Made by a program: the position numbers and the translations under genes. Below are positions 1-10,114 of a stretch of 64,000 bases of DNA, one piece after another; within the stretch, counting starts at the first letter, position 1, and each line of letters starts with the position of its first letter. Below the pieces are notes generated by a model, which saw only the letters and a list, made by a program, of their open reading frames with translations, did no database searches and was not told the DNA's origin. This DNA comes from Cordylochernes scorpioides. Lineage: Eukaryota; Arthropoda; Arachnida; Pseudoscorpiones; Chernetidae. The DNA is taken from assembly GCA_030710605.1 (NCBI GenBank), contig CP092874.1, forward strand, positions 75,666,324 to 75,730,323, in the 5' to 3' direction.

Positions 1-1189
1 ATGAATCGTTCGTTTTTAGCTATGTCAATCATTGGTTTTATTTTTTCGATCTTAATTTTATTATGTTTCAGATTTGTGCCCTTAAGTTGACTTTTTTTAA
101 TAGTATGAGTCTTGCTATGTGAAATATGAGGAGTTCCTGTTAGTTGAGTTTTGTTTCTAGATTGTGCATCTTTATTTGTATGTATTTTATTACCTGAATA
201 TTTACATCTATTTACAGAAATCCGCGGGTGTGCCTCTAGCTATGTTGGTTCTCCTTTGGCATTCACCACCTGTCCCTCCACTACCATGTAGTTGATGCCG
301 TTTAGGAGAAGTTTATTTTCCCTCAACTTCGATCTTATACCTTTCTTGTAAAGTTCCTTTCTCTTTTCTATTAGAATTTTTTTCTGCTCTCTAATCTGGA
401 GGCTGTAATCCCTGCTCATAAAAATATTGAGTATTCGAAGTTTGTACGAGTTCTTTAGGAGGCTTATTCTGGACTCGTGATCAGGAACTTCAATCAGAAT
501 AGGCGCCTTTGGTCCCCTGCCCAGGCGATGACATTCGGCAATTACCACATCATCAGCAATCTGCATATCTTCCGCCATTAACTTCTTGACCTTTTGTAGC
601 AGCAATTCCCGACTGTCAGTCTCTGCTGACTCGATGCCATATATTATTAAATTGTTTTCTCGGGCTCGTCTCTCCAAAGCCTCCGCGCCTTCTTCCAGAT
701 TCCTTATTTTTAGGGTATTGTGAGAAATTGACCTCGTGTTAGTCGCCAGTGCATCTGTGCACGAAGCTATAGATGTCTCCATTCCATTCGATCCCAATCC
801 TCCATCTTCTGCTCAATATTAAGCAACCTTGCATCCAATTTCTCTCCCAATCTATTCACTTCAGCCGAAAGGTTAATTATCAGTAGCTTTAAATCGTCCA
901 TTGATGCCTGATCCGGAGTTGAGTGAGGCATATTTGTCAATGTGGCCTGTCTTTTGGGCCCTGGATTTAGTTCTACACATCCAATTATCAGAAAGGCCGT
1001 GATCACTTTCAGCCAGTAAGCCATCGAACAGTCCATCAAAGTTACACCAGTTCTATCCTTGTAATATTTCATCTTATTGAGTTTAGTCTTAAAATCGGCA
1101 AATTTTACCGTAAGCTCTATTGGCTTTGTTATGCAAATCACCATGTATAAAACAATCATCAAATATGCAAATTTTGCGATCAGTCTCAT
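1..1189 (-). pseudogene. LINE ORF1 protein (CR1/L1-like), broken, with 2A-like motif
   Basis: Read on the minus strand, 1189-767 encodes an N-terminal part with a hydrophobic stretch followed by GCVELNPGP (roughly residues 70-78), resembling 2A-like motifs found at the N-terminus of some non-LTR retrotransposon proteins. A heptad-like segment then follows (LNIEQKMEDW). The frame shifts near 797, and 797-243 continues with RRARENNLIIYGIE, ECHRLGRG and KLRENKLLLNG, the pattern of LINE ORF1 RNA-binding (RRM-like plus C-terminal) domains. A TAG at 240-242 ends this part, but the same frame stays open from there to the window edge, so the TAG looks like an in-frame nonsense mutation. ORF2 (endonuclease/RT) would lie outside the window. 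The canonical Asp before V-E-x-N-P-G-P is Cys here, so ribosome-skipping activity is doubtful. Confidence 0.75.
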
Positions 1190-1374
1190 TTTGTTTCACC
1201 GTTAACTTTATTTTACTTTTCAATATGATATATATAGTATTATTTAGAATATCGAATTTAAAAGATCAAAAAGCAATAAGAAAATATTTTCAGGTCAAAA
1301 AAGAAAGAAAGAAAGTACACTTATCTGGAGCCGTAGCGCGGTGCGACCGTCCAGCCCTGTCTCCTAGCGGCGAA
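1190..1374. other. AT-rich spacer
   Basis: Nothing recognised apart from the start of a fold-back arm at its right edge. Confidence 0.4.
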
Positions 1375-1545
1375 TCGTTTATCATTACTCTTCACAATTC
1401 ATCCTTTCATACTTCATCCCTAAGGTTAGAAATAATCGTTATTTCTCCTTAAAATTAATTTCGATGCTTCGTTCAAAAGTAACACATGCGGGACAATTTT
1501 CAAATGTTGTTCTACACTCATAAGCCGCATTATATTGTGTTATAA
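1375..1545 (+). repeat. Fold-back family B, single right arm
   Basis: Contains CTTCACAATTCATCCTTTC, CTTCATCCCTAAGGTTAG and a stretch ending in GTTCTACACTCATAAGCCG. The same sequence recurs at 36660-36830 and 38864-39000, and in reverse complement at 38680-38820 and 46860-47030. At 38.7-39.0 kb both arms are present as a hairpin; here only one arm is seen. Confidence 0.7.
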
Positions 1546-1984
1546 GATACCTTTTTTCTTAATAAATGTATTTATCAACAAAACTAGCTTTCATTATGGA
1601 GTAAATTACAAATGGTTCAACTCCTTCATGAAACTCCATCACTGCTCATATCACATATACTTGGAGCAGCTCTTTGTTTTGGTCTACATTTTTTATCGAA
1701 ACTAGAATGTTGCCAGATAGTTCTTTTCACGTGATATAAGTTACTTCATTTTAAATTGGTATATCCATATGCATATATTTCACATATTTTCTTATATAAC
1801 GTTTATATATATAACTTTGTGGAAGAAAGAGTAAACCAACACAAAACAACCTTTAAAAAACATAGCCCATTATCACTTTTGGTGGATCGCGCACTCAAAC
1901 AGGACCATATACCAAATTTTGAAAAGGCAGAAATTATATACCACAATATTCAGGATAAGCACTCACCTTGATGGAGTGGCGTAC
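1546..1984. other. Unannotated AT-rich stretch
   Basis: No domain-bearing ORF or known TE end seen. A 71-codon open frame at 1756-1971 has no recognisable motif. Confidence 0.4.
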
Positions 1985-2478
1985 CTTGATTTATTCGGAA
2001 TATTTTAGAGTAATACCTTGATTTATTTCTGGAATATTTTAGAGTAATACCTTGATTTATTTCTGGAATATTTTTGAGTAATACCTTGATTTATTTATGG
2101 AATATTTTTGAGTAATACCTTGATTTATTAATGGAATATTTTTGAGTAATACCTTGATTTATTTATGGAATATTTTTAGTAATACCTTGATTTATTTATG
2201 GAATAAATTTTGAGTAATACCTTGATTTATTTCTGGAATAATTTTTCCTGCTATATTGAAATATTTCTGGAATAATTTTGCCTGCTACCTTGACTTATTT
2301 CGGGAATATTTTAGCCTACTACCTTGACTTATTTCTGGAAAATATTTGCATAATACCTTGATTTATTTTTGGAATAATTTTTCCAGCTACATTGACATAT
2401 TTATGGAATATTTTGCCTGCTATCTTGACTTATTTCTGGAATATTTTTTCGTAAAACATTGATTTATATCTGGAATAG
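1985..2478. repeat. Tandem array, about 34-bp unit, about 14 copies
   Basis: Successive units begin ACCTTGATTTATTTCTGG and end in TTTTTGAGTAAT (left half) or TTTTGCCTGCT (right half), so the array has two subtypes. Spacing between ACCTTGA starts is close to 34 bp. Copies diverge by a few substitutions each, suggesting an older minisatellite. Confidence 0.9.
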
Positions 2479-3549
2479 TTAATCAGTTAACAGAACAAAA
2501 CGTTATGGTGGTGATAAATAACAAGTTACAAAACCATTTTTGGCAAATTCAGAAAAAAAGCCATCCTGCATACCATGGATTTGGGCCCTCATAAATACAG
2601 GCGTCTTCGATTTCATAGCATCCTACGGGAAGAATTATGAAATCGTTTGAATTGACCAAAAGGGTGTTTAAGGCCGAATTTTTGCCTGGTATACAACATA
2701 AAGTTATATATTGTTTGTCTGTTTACTTTTTTACGAATAAAAAATGAGCTCAAAACCTAAAAAAAAACACCTATTTAGAGATCTCTACCTTGAAGGAAGT
2801 GATTGGTTAAAAAGCATTTAACAAATTTCGAACTTTTTTTTATTTGTACATGCTAATTAAGACTTGTTATACACTATGAAGGAGGTCTCTACATCGTGGT
2901 ATAGTTCTCGGATTTAGGTCTAGATATTGTGTAATAGGCCCTTGGAATTCGGAAGTAGGATTTGTAACGTAATGTTGTTGTTGTTGTTGCTTATTCCTCA
3001 AGTCGTTTAAACAATCACCATTAGGTTCCATTGTCTCAGCTTTTCTATTATAGTCCTGGGGTGGAGAAGGAATAGTAGGTTTCTTGGAATTGGGAATAAA
3101 GACTAATATCATCATAGCAGCCTTCTTTGACTGAAGAAACGGTATTTTCAAAATTCCATTGCAAGGCACTTTGAATTTGAAAATAAGAACTTATAAAACT
3201 TCTGGGAAGGTTTCTTGGACTTAAGAAAAGAGACTGGAATAGACTGTTGGTTCTTAGAATTGAGAAGTGGGATTCGTAACATCATTGTGCATTTAGCCTG
3301 CTATCCTCAACAGGCTGGGTTCTGGTATTGGAGAATGGGTTTTTCACAGCATCTGAGCCTAGGTCTTGGATTCTAGAGGGGGATGCCGGTCCAGGTTGTA
3401 GGTCTGCTTCCTCATTAGACACACTTCAAAGGCCAGCACATCGCCATTTTAGAAGAGCTTCTTATATTTATAGTTTAAAATATTTATATAAAATATATAA
3501 AATTCCCTCATTTTTCGTGTTAAAATGGCTAACTTTGAATTCCCGCACG
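2479..3549. other. Unannotated stretch
   Basis: No gene or TE family recognised. Two short open frames (2867-3169 minus, 3328-3555 plus) have no family motifs. A short GTT microsatellite lies near 2975. Confidence 0.4.
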
Positions 3550-3932
3550 AACTAGTCGTCAGGATAGAACGAGTGATCAGTTTAGTACATACACAGGTCA
3601 TATAACGCCCGTTTAAGTACACTTACTTTAGAGATTGAAAGTATTTTCATCAATTAATGATATGTCGTTATTGTCCGGTTATTCTTGACAATTTCCTCAA
3701 CAAGAGCCAAATTTTGGCCTGTTGTGACAGTTTAAGGTTAACCTAGCCTCTCTTTGTCATGAAGATAAAAATCATCTTTCTGGAAGCGCTGAACCCATCT
3801 CTGTATAGTGCTTCTATCCAATGTTTCGTTTCCATTTACTGACTGAAGTTTTGAGTGAATTGTTATGGCTGAAATTTCCCCGGACTTAAAGAGGAACTCG
3901 GTCACCGACCGTTTTCGGATTCTTGTGTTCAC
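3550..3932 (-). pseudogene. Mariner-like transposase, N-terminal helix-turn-helix fragment
   Basis: Minus-strand translation of 3932-3738 gives RKRSVTEFLFKSGEISAI, then STIQRWVQRFQKDD, matching the layout of the mariner N-terminal DNA-binding domain (first HTH, conserved W-x-x-RF, then a DKxR-G linker). After a stop, 3720-3600 in other frames reads like the second HTH (EEIVKNNRTITT, then a VSVLKRALYDL-like segment). The catalytic DDE/D domain is absent. Frameshifted, truncated remnant. Confidence 0.7.
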
Positions 3933-3935
3933 ATT

Positions 3936-4954
3936 AAGCTACATATCTGAAAAATACAAAATATATATCAATTCTGATTGCAGATCTGAAAATCAGAGTG
4001 TTTTATTTACCATAAAACATGTTTTTCTATTATATTAATTATTTATATTTTTTCTAGGGGTGATTGTGCATTACTTATTGACCCAACCTTGTATATACAG
4101 AAATATGTTTGCTTAAAACATAGAGGAGAGAAAAATAATGAAAATTCAAGGGGCTATAGATTTCTTTTAGCAATGGCCTAACATGGCGCAAATAACTTTA
4201 AGGAGAAATAGAATTATCCAGACAAAGTGACCTTAGCATATGCTCCAGGGATTCTTGCATTGAAAAAAATTGGGAGATCAGATTTTTATAAATTATTTTG
4301 CCATATTTCAACCTTTTATAACATCCAGTAATCTTCTTAAATCATATAACAATGAAGTTTAGATATAACTGAGAGCTTTTAGAAGATGTCCATTGATTTT
4401 TTCGGTCATTTGTTGAAACTTTCTTTTGTAGACGGCGACAAACGCTAGGTGCAACGGTCATAGATGTCCATCCCATAAATAGAACAGAGAGTAGATTGGA
4501 AAGTTCTAAAGTTTCTATAAAGTTTATAAAGCGCCACAATACAAGTTGAAGAAAAGATTGGCAAGAAATATTAACTCAGACAGCTGAATCTGCGTGCATC
4601 GGCCCTCGAGCATGTGGTAAACATTGGCTCATACAGAAAAATTGAGAGAGGTGAGTGAATATTAAACTCTGCCGGGAAATTTCCATTCAAACTCATCCAT
4701 ATTTTGTCAGAATTATTGAACTTTCGAACTTGATTCTGCCGTTAACAAAGTGTTAACATGATGCATTAGTGCGCCATCTACCTTGCGATTTCTTCTATCT
4801 GCTTATGTTGTTGCTTATTTGTTTAATGTATATGTTTATTCAATGATCTTTTTCTTAATTGTTTACTTTCTTTTGACAATTCTGTTACCTACTCTACTAC
4901 AATATTAATTATTGTAAATAGTTTTACGCGCAATTATCCAGATCGGATCTATAT
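3936..4954. other. Unannotated stretch
   Basis: AT-rich. The minus-strand open frame at 4342-4539 shows no motif I can assign. Nothing else recognised. Confidence 0.4.
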
Positions 4955-5345
4955 ATTTTTTTTTAAATTTATTTTTTATTAGAACGGTGTTTCAAAGATA
5001 TTTATTCATTTCAAGATGTTGTGAATCAGGATTACTCGTGGGCGAGCTTGTCAGCAAAGAGTTCAGGGTCGTAGATCTCCCTGCGAAGTTTCTCCAGCTC
5101 CATGTTGGGCTTCAGTCCGTAACGGTTGATCACCAGGAACTTCTGTGGGGTAGACCCTCATAGCGGTAGTAACGGGGAAGCTGCTTGTCCTTCGAGGTCA
5201 CAATAAGATCTCTTTTCTTGGTCACATTCCTCACGCAGTAGGCGATGGTACCGACAATGGCCACTGCGGAAAGGGCCATCAAGGGGATAATTTGATCAAC
5301 CCTCTCCCCTCCATCATCTTCTTTAGATCATAGCCCATCTTGTAA
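4955..5345 (-). pseudogene. Processed pseudogene (retrocopy) of a small single-pass membrane protein, family not recognised
   Basis: GC content is much higher than in the flanks. On the minus strand an ATG at 5338 opens MGYDLKKMMEGR. A frameshift leads into DQIIPLMALSAVAIVGTIAY (one hydrophobic segment), then VRNVTKKRDLIVTSKD and LPRYYRYEG. A second frameshift leads into KFLVINRYG, MELEKLRREIYDPELF and a stop after KLAHE at about 5035. Intact length would be about 105 residues. A polyadenylation signal (AATAAA at 4980-4975) and an A-rich tail at about 4974-4956 follow, with no introns, which fits LINE-mediated retrocopying of an mRNA. Size and the basic-membrane layout would suit a small mitochondrial or ER membrane protein; that is inference only. 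Confidence 0.65.
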
Positions 5346-5454
5346 ATTGGAGAAAAACCCCACGAAGAGACACACAAACGGCAAACTAGTGGTATAGCAT
5401 GTCTTATTTACAACTGGTAATAAATAAATAAATATGTGCGCCATCAGTAATAAG

Positions 5455-5610
5455 AAACAAACTATTTTTATCGCGAATTTTTATTTTTCAAAATAAAATA
5501 ATTTTTATACTGCCCTTACTTTAATGTTAATAATAGGTCCTCCTGTTATTTCATAATTTCAGTAAAGACAGTAGAAATTATATTTAAAAAAAGAACATAT
5601 GCGTCAAAAA
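5455..5610. repeat. Fold-back family A hairpin (degenerate)
   Basis: TACTGCCCTTACTTTAATG on the left faces TTTCAGTAAAGACAGTAG on the right, with TCCTCC at the centre. It is the same layout as the better copies at 7153-7303, 12412-12720, 36300-36530 and 47441-47835. Confidence 0.5.
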
Positions 5611-5916
5611 TAGCTTGATTTTTTTGTAACAAAGTGTGTTGGATTTAGGATATTGGTTTTTTTCATGTCATATCAATCTCTTGCTGCCATCAATTTTAGT
5701 TAGAATTCATAGTAATGTCTTCTACCATCCTCATCCTTTTAAAACTGTAATTGTCATATAAACAAATATTTTATAAAGGATGCCTACCTCCCAGACAAAA
5801 CTTTTAATTGGTTCCTGTGGTAAAACAAGCTTTATTTATTTAGACGTTAGGTACATTGTATAATTATTTACATAAAATGATAATAAGCATTCCAGAGAGA
5901 ATGTGTTATAGAGTTA

Positions 5917-6168
5917 TCTACTTATATAATTGCCTTATTCTGTCTGTGTGAAGTTCACTGTGTGAAGTTCACGGATAGATCTTGGTCAGAATGGATAAAA
6001 TAAAAAAAGTGTCAAGGGATCGGAATCGAACCCACGACCTTCCGCTTACCGGGCAGATGCCATGACCACTAGGCTACCCTGGACATATTTTTCCGTTCAT
6101 AAAGTTAATATTTGAATAAAAGCATTTAATCGCGTAAAACCCAGGCGTTGCCCGGGTCATTCGGCTAG
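5917..6168 (+). mobile_element. Non-autonomous Helitron (252 bp) with 3' hairpin and CTAG end
   Basis: The 3' end has a GC-rich hairpin (CCAGGCGTTGCCCGGG), then TCATTCGGCTAG followed by T: the Helitron signature of a short stem-loop about 10 nt before a CTRR terminus, inserted before T. The likely 5' terminus is TCTACTTATATAATTGCC at 5917, preceded by A. The 3' end is almost identical to those at 12123, 41975 and 44415. No Rep/helicase coding sequence is present. An antisense tRNA-like segment lies inside. Confidence 0.75.
6017..6090 (-). other. tRNA-like sequence (degenerate, inside Helitron)
   Basis: On the minus strand there is an A-box-like TAGCCTAGTGG and a B box GGTTCGATTCC at tRNA spacing. 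Acceptor arms pair with one mismatch (GTCCAGG/CCTTGAC). An anticodon arm TCTGC/GCGGA encloses loop CCGGTAA (formal anticodon GGT), but the T stem has a G-G mismatch. More likely a tRNA-derived SINE head or tRNA pseudogene than a working tRNA gene. Confidence 0.6.
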
Positions 6169-6640
6169 TACATTATATTTGAGTCGCTAAAATTAAGTCG
6201 AGATCTTTTCTGCATTATTGTCGTTATTAAAATCAACACCATAGGTTGTATATGATGTATTTAGTAATATCAAAAATCCTTATTATATCAATTGCTTCTT
6301 TAATTTAATTAGTTCGAGACTTAATGAAGAGTTTAGTATGATTCCCTCAATTAAATCTACGCTGATGAACGCCCAACACTTGGTAAAATAAAATAGCCTC
6401 GATTAATTTCGCGTTTTTTTACCAATAAGTTAATATTGTCACGGTAGAGAAGAAAAGTATTCTAAAAGCTTAATTTAAAATAATTTATTAATTAAACTTA
6501 TATATTGCAAAATGTATCAATCGATTTTTCAAGTGGTAATTTACAAGCATGGTAAGGAGTGATGACTATGCAAATATTTATGATGATAAACAACAGAGTA
6601 TTCAAAATTAATTATTCTGTGGAAATATAATAATTGTAGT
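6169..6640. other. AT-rich stretch with a dispersed 52-bp repeat
   Basis: 6349-6400 (CCCTCAATTAAATCTACGC through ACTTGGTAAAATA) recurs in direct orientation at 7647-7700, just before the mariner-end module. The 1.3 kb between them is filled with fold-backs. Nothing else recognised. Confidence 0.5.
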
Positions 6641-6718
6641 AGTCTGCTAAACTAAACAGCCGAAGCTGCTGCGAAGGTGGAAGTATGTCGGAAAACACTT
6701 ATGTAAATATTTTGTGAT

Positions 6719-7148
6719 ATAGAAAACAATTGTGTAAATTTATTTCTATGTTTAATCAATATATATGTAAATATCTCTTACTTTAAATAGTGTTCTTTAT
6801 TCTAAATAAAGGTTCTTCTTCTAATCTTAAAGGTCCCGACAAGTCCAGGCTGGGGATGTCAAATGTCGCGTAAAACGTGTCTACACCCAGGCTTCTGCTT
6901 CGCCTAGATGCCCTAAACTCCTTCTGGTCCCGGGAGAAGTTCTAGACCTTTCTTTAATCGCGAGAAAGTCTTTCAACTCCTAAAAAGTAGGCTAACTGAA
7001 ACCCGATGCTTGATCTAACACCAAAGACGACTACACTAACTAGCTCACACACAATCTTTATTTTGAATCAATTACACTATTTAAAGTAAGACATATTTAC
7101 ATATATTGATTAAACATAGAAATAAATTTAGATATTTGTTTTCTATAT
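6719..7148. repeat. Fold-back element, about 75-bp arms
   Basis: 6719-6795 (containing TTTCTATGTTTAATCAATAT) is the inverted complement of 7073-7148 (containing ATATTGATTAAACATAGAAA). The enclosed 280 bp is moderately GC-rich with no ORF. An outer weaker pair, TGTCGGAAAAC near 6687 and GTTTTCCGACA near 7630, suggests it is nested inside a larger inverted repeat. Confidence 0.8.
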
Positions 7149-7152
7149 GAAA

Positions 7153-7303
7153 ATTCGAAACTATTATAAACGCGTATGATTATTTTAAAAATTAAATAAT
7201 TTCTACTGCCTTTACTGCAATGCAAAAATTAATGGGAGGGCTCGGATCATCAGTGGTGAACCCTTTTAAAAGAATCATACGTGTCTATAATAGTTTCGAA
7301 TTT
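7153..7303. repeat. Fold-back family A hairpin
   Basis: The left arm starts TTCGAAACTATTATAAACG and the right arm ends CGTGTCTATAATAGTTTCGAA, with TACTGCCTTTACTGCAATG and GGAGGGCTCGG in the loop. The arms recur around 20166, 38518 and 40540. Confidence 0.75.
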
Positions 7304-7359
7304 TCATAACAGATGGAGCGCTAATGCATCTTAATATAATTGTTTTCTACGTATATCAC

Positions 7360-7640
7360 AAACAATATTTATTTAACTCTGAAAAAATAGTACAAATGTG
7401 ATATTGCACTGGGATAAGGTGCATGAATTATGAAAAAGGCATCTCCTTATCGTGCAACTGAAAGTTTCTGATGGCTTGCGCCATCTATCGGAATAAATAT
7501 AAACTATTCTCGTTGATTTTTAATTATTACAGAATTTTCCAAATACCCAAGAATGGTTGATATTTAATCCGAAGATGGAGCAAGGCATCAGCAACTTTCA
7601 GTTGCACGATAAGGAGATGCCTATTTATAATTTACATAAC
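7360..7640. repeat. Fold-back family C, short-loop copy
   Basis: The left arm (GGCATCTCCTTATCGTGCAA, then a GCGCCATCTATCGG block) faces a right arm reading TTGCACGATAAGGAGATGCC. The loop is only a few dozen bases. Longer members with large loops are at 9424-9832, 49260-49440 and 56120-56345. Confidence 0.8.
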
Positions 7641-7699
7641 TGTTTTCCGACACTCCCTCAATTCAATCTATGATGGGGAACGCTCAATACTTTGTAAAA

Positions 7700-8205
7700 T
7701 ACAGGGTGATCCAAAAGTCCCGCACTATTTTAAAAATTAATAACTCCGCGAATATTTGCGCTAGAGTAATGCGGTAAACACCATTGTGTTCAGGATGCAA
7801 TGGGATTTTTTATGGCAAATAATGAAAAATTCGAAATTGATTTTAGTTACAATTTTATTCGCCAGATGGCGCTCTACCAGAATCAGAGATTCAGCGGCCA
7901 AATTGTTTGATAAATTGAAAAATATAACTGATCGGCATGTATTTTTCCTTTTTGAATACCAGGAAAGCACCCTAATAATATCAAATAACAAATTAATAAA
8001 ACACCACTTCGCCAAAAGTATGAAGAATTGGTTAACGATTTTCAAATACAATCAGAGATATGTAAAATAGGTAAATGCAAATTAAAACATGTAGCAAAAA
8101 AGAAAATTGATATTTTAGATACGGTTTGTTTCCGAAGATAATAAATTTCTAATATTTTTAATTCAACTCTCACTCAGTATCGATTATATTTATTTTGATT
8201 CATTT
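7700..8205. mobile_element. Mariner-type transposon end module, copy 1
   Basis: Begins TACAGGGTGATCCAAAAGTC at a TA, typical of arthropod mariner/IS630-type termini. About 500 bp are shared with 23022-23508 and, reversed, 35596-36064. Open frames of about 95 codons exist on both strands in all copies but show no domain, and the DNA is conserved regardless of frame, so I treat them as non-coding. Confidence 0.65.
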
Positions 8206-8410
8206 GAAAAATATGTATCTATCTCTGATAATTTATTTTACTCTGGAATGCCGTTGTTGTTGTCGTGTCCAATAAAGAGCCTCAGATGTATCCATGTATC
8301 TCCATCACAGCAGCAGCAATGTCCACTATCTTAGGTGTGTAAAGCTGCTGCTCGGGGTCTATGTCTATTTTTTGCAAGGCTGCGGCCATTGCTGGCTATA
8401 AGAATATGTG
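8206..8410 (-). pseudogene. LINE 3' end (I/Jockey-like tail), cut by assembly gap
   Basis: The reverse complement matches 35360-35590: the end of a LINE ORF reading AAALQKID, DPEQQLYTP and MEMHG-like residues, then a 3' tail with CAACAACAACGGCATTCC. The copy runs into the N gap at 8411. The junction of this LINE tail with the mariner-end module is the same in both places. Confidence 0.65.
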
Positions 8411-8510
8411 NNNNNNNNNNNNNNNNNNNNNNNNNNNNNNNNNNNNNNNNNNNNNNNNNNNNNNNNNNNNNNNNNNNNNNNNNNNNNNNNNNNNNNNNNN
8501 NNNNNNNNNN
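8411..8510. other. Assembly gap (100 N)
   Basis: Exactly 100 undetermined bases, the usual placeholder for a scaffold gap of unknown size. Confidence 0.99.
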
Positions 8511-9423
8511 GATCAAATCAAGTTGAGGGTCGGATTCTGCTCGTCTGTTGACCAAGACTAGTATACAGTTTGGTTGTTTGAATTTTTCAAAATCTGGTTT
8601 TATGGCCAATTCACTGATCTGAAACTGTCCTCTTTGGCCATAGAAGATCAAGGAAGTACATTTCTGCGATGCATTTTTATATTGGAGAGGGTTTTCTTTT
8701 TAACGCATGAATATATATATTTTTTAATTACTTGGTTAAAAATAATTGCTGTAATTTTTCTATTTTCAATTCGACAACCTACATATTCATACTAAAATAT
8801 TTAATTTATGTCTGAAGGGGAAGAAAGTATAAGCAAATAGAGTAGACCACAATAGCTGGTGTGGTGCCTTATTATTGAACTCAGTTTGTAAAGACAGTCA
8901 GCGGATGGCAGCGCATACCTTTTACACCTATTTTGACGGGAGAGAGGTTTATTTTATACTTTTATAATAATAGCAAGCTATATACATTCGTGGACAATAT
9001 TTAAGCAAGTTTCATATCTTGATGTCGCTGGATGTCTATTTTTTTTCTTAATGAGATAGAGGCAATTTTGTTCACACTTGGTTATCTCGTGTGTCTTCAA
9101 TAAAAGTCACTGTAATATATTTCAGAGTTATTATCTGAATCCCCGATATACATGCTTAAAGATACAACTTCCTTAAGTTTTGTCCATGAGTATAGAATCG
9201 ATTATTATGTGTGTGTGTGACGCCACATTGTCATGTTATTCTTTCATAAAATATTTTACATGAGTTTTTAAAATTCGTTTTAGAACTAAGTCTTTATAAA
9301 TTATATGACGTTTTAAAATATGATGCAGTAGATACTGCAAATCTATTCTGCGCACATCGAAATAAAGGCACAACGGGTTCCGAGGTGATGCCTGTGTGTG
9401 AATGTCGATACTACAGGTGCCAG
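8511..9423. other. Unannotated stretch
   Basis: 8511-8650 is open on the minus strand (QRGQFQISELAIKPDFEKF), possibly LINE-derived, but I cannot assign it. The rest is AT-rich without recognisable features, apart from a short GT run near 9210. Confidence 0.4.
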
Positions 9424-9832
9424 TGAAAAAATAGTACAAAGTGACATAGTACTGGGATAAGGTGCATAAATTATTAAAAAGGCATCTCCTTATTATGTAA
9501 CTGAAAATTGCTGATGGCTTGCGCTATCTATCGGAATAAATATCAACTATTCTAGTTGATTTTTAATTATTCCATAATTGGCCAAATACCCATTGCTTGT
9601 TCCCGGGCCGGACGGGGACGGAGCGCTCTCGCGTCACACACCCGCCCTAAAGAGGCTCCACCCGGTCCGTGGTTAGCTTTTCTTGATTAATCAAGAATGG
9701 GTATCTGGCCAATTATGGAATAAAATAAAAATTAACGAGAATAGTTGATATTTATTCTGATAGATGGCGTAAGCCATCAGCAACTTTCAGTTGCACGATA
9801 AGGAGATGCCTTTTTCATAACAGGTGCCAGTG
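9424..9832. repeat. Fold-back family C element with GC-rich loop
   Basis: Arms of about 125 bp: 9476-9600 (AAAAAGGCATCTCCTTAT, GGCTTGCGCTATCTATCGG, GGCCAAATACCCA) pair with 9697-9823 in reverse. The loop at 9600-9680 is GC-rich and itself forms a stem (GGACGGGGACGGAGC with GCTCCACCCGGTCC). A short palindrome CTTGATTAATCAAG precedes the right arm. No coding sequence. Confidence 0.85.
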
Positions 9833-10114
9833 TTATTTCTGTCTGGATACACACCATGTTGTTAGAAGGTGCTGAGGCCATGTTTGTTATGCACCTACCT
9901 GTTTGTATTTACGTATCAAAATGGAGGTACACCAATTGCGTCAATGTCACTCTGGGGCCATCTACATGGCGAAATTGCGGTTCAAAAAAATCTCCGGCTT
10001 ACATCTGGAAACATACGTTTTAAAATGGACGTGCAACAGGTACCACGGTCATACCCGGGTGCATCTACATGTATAAATGGTGTTACAAACATTTAGGGGT
10101 CATGTCGTTGCTTA
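9833..10114. other. Unannotated stretch
   Basis: An open frame at 9869-10096 has no recognisable motif. Nothing else seen. Confidence 0.4.

Noticed and set aside
4342..4539. 65-codon minus-strand frame as transposase fragment
   Set aside because: No catalytic or HTH motif could be matched with confidence.
6017..6090. Functional tRNA-Thr gene
   Set aside because: Acceptor and T-stem mismatches and its position inside a Helitron favour a pseudogene or SINE head.
7761..8070. Open frames of 94-96 codons on both strands, kept in three copies
   Set aside because: DNA similarity explains the conservation; both strands are open, there is no domain, and the region is the terminal part of a mariner-type element.
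8331..8651. Open frames spanning the N gap
   Set aside because: The gap length is arbitrary, so the frame across it is meaningless.
9600..9680. Hammerhead in the loop of the 9.4-9.8 kb fold-back
   Set aside because: A GC stem exists but there is no CUGANGA box or GAA on either strand.
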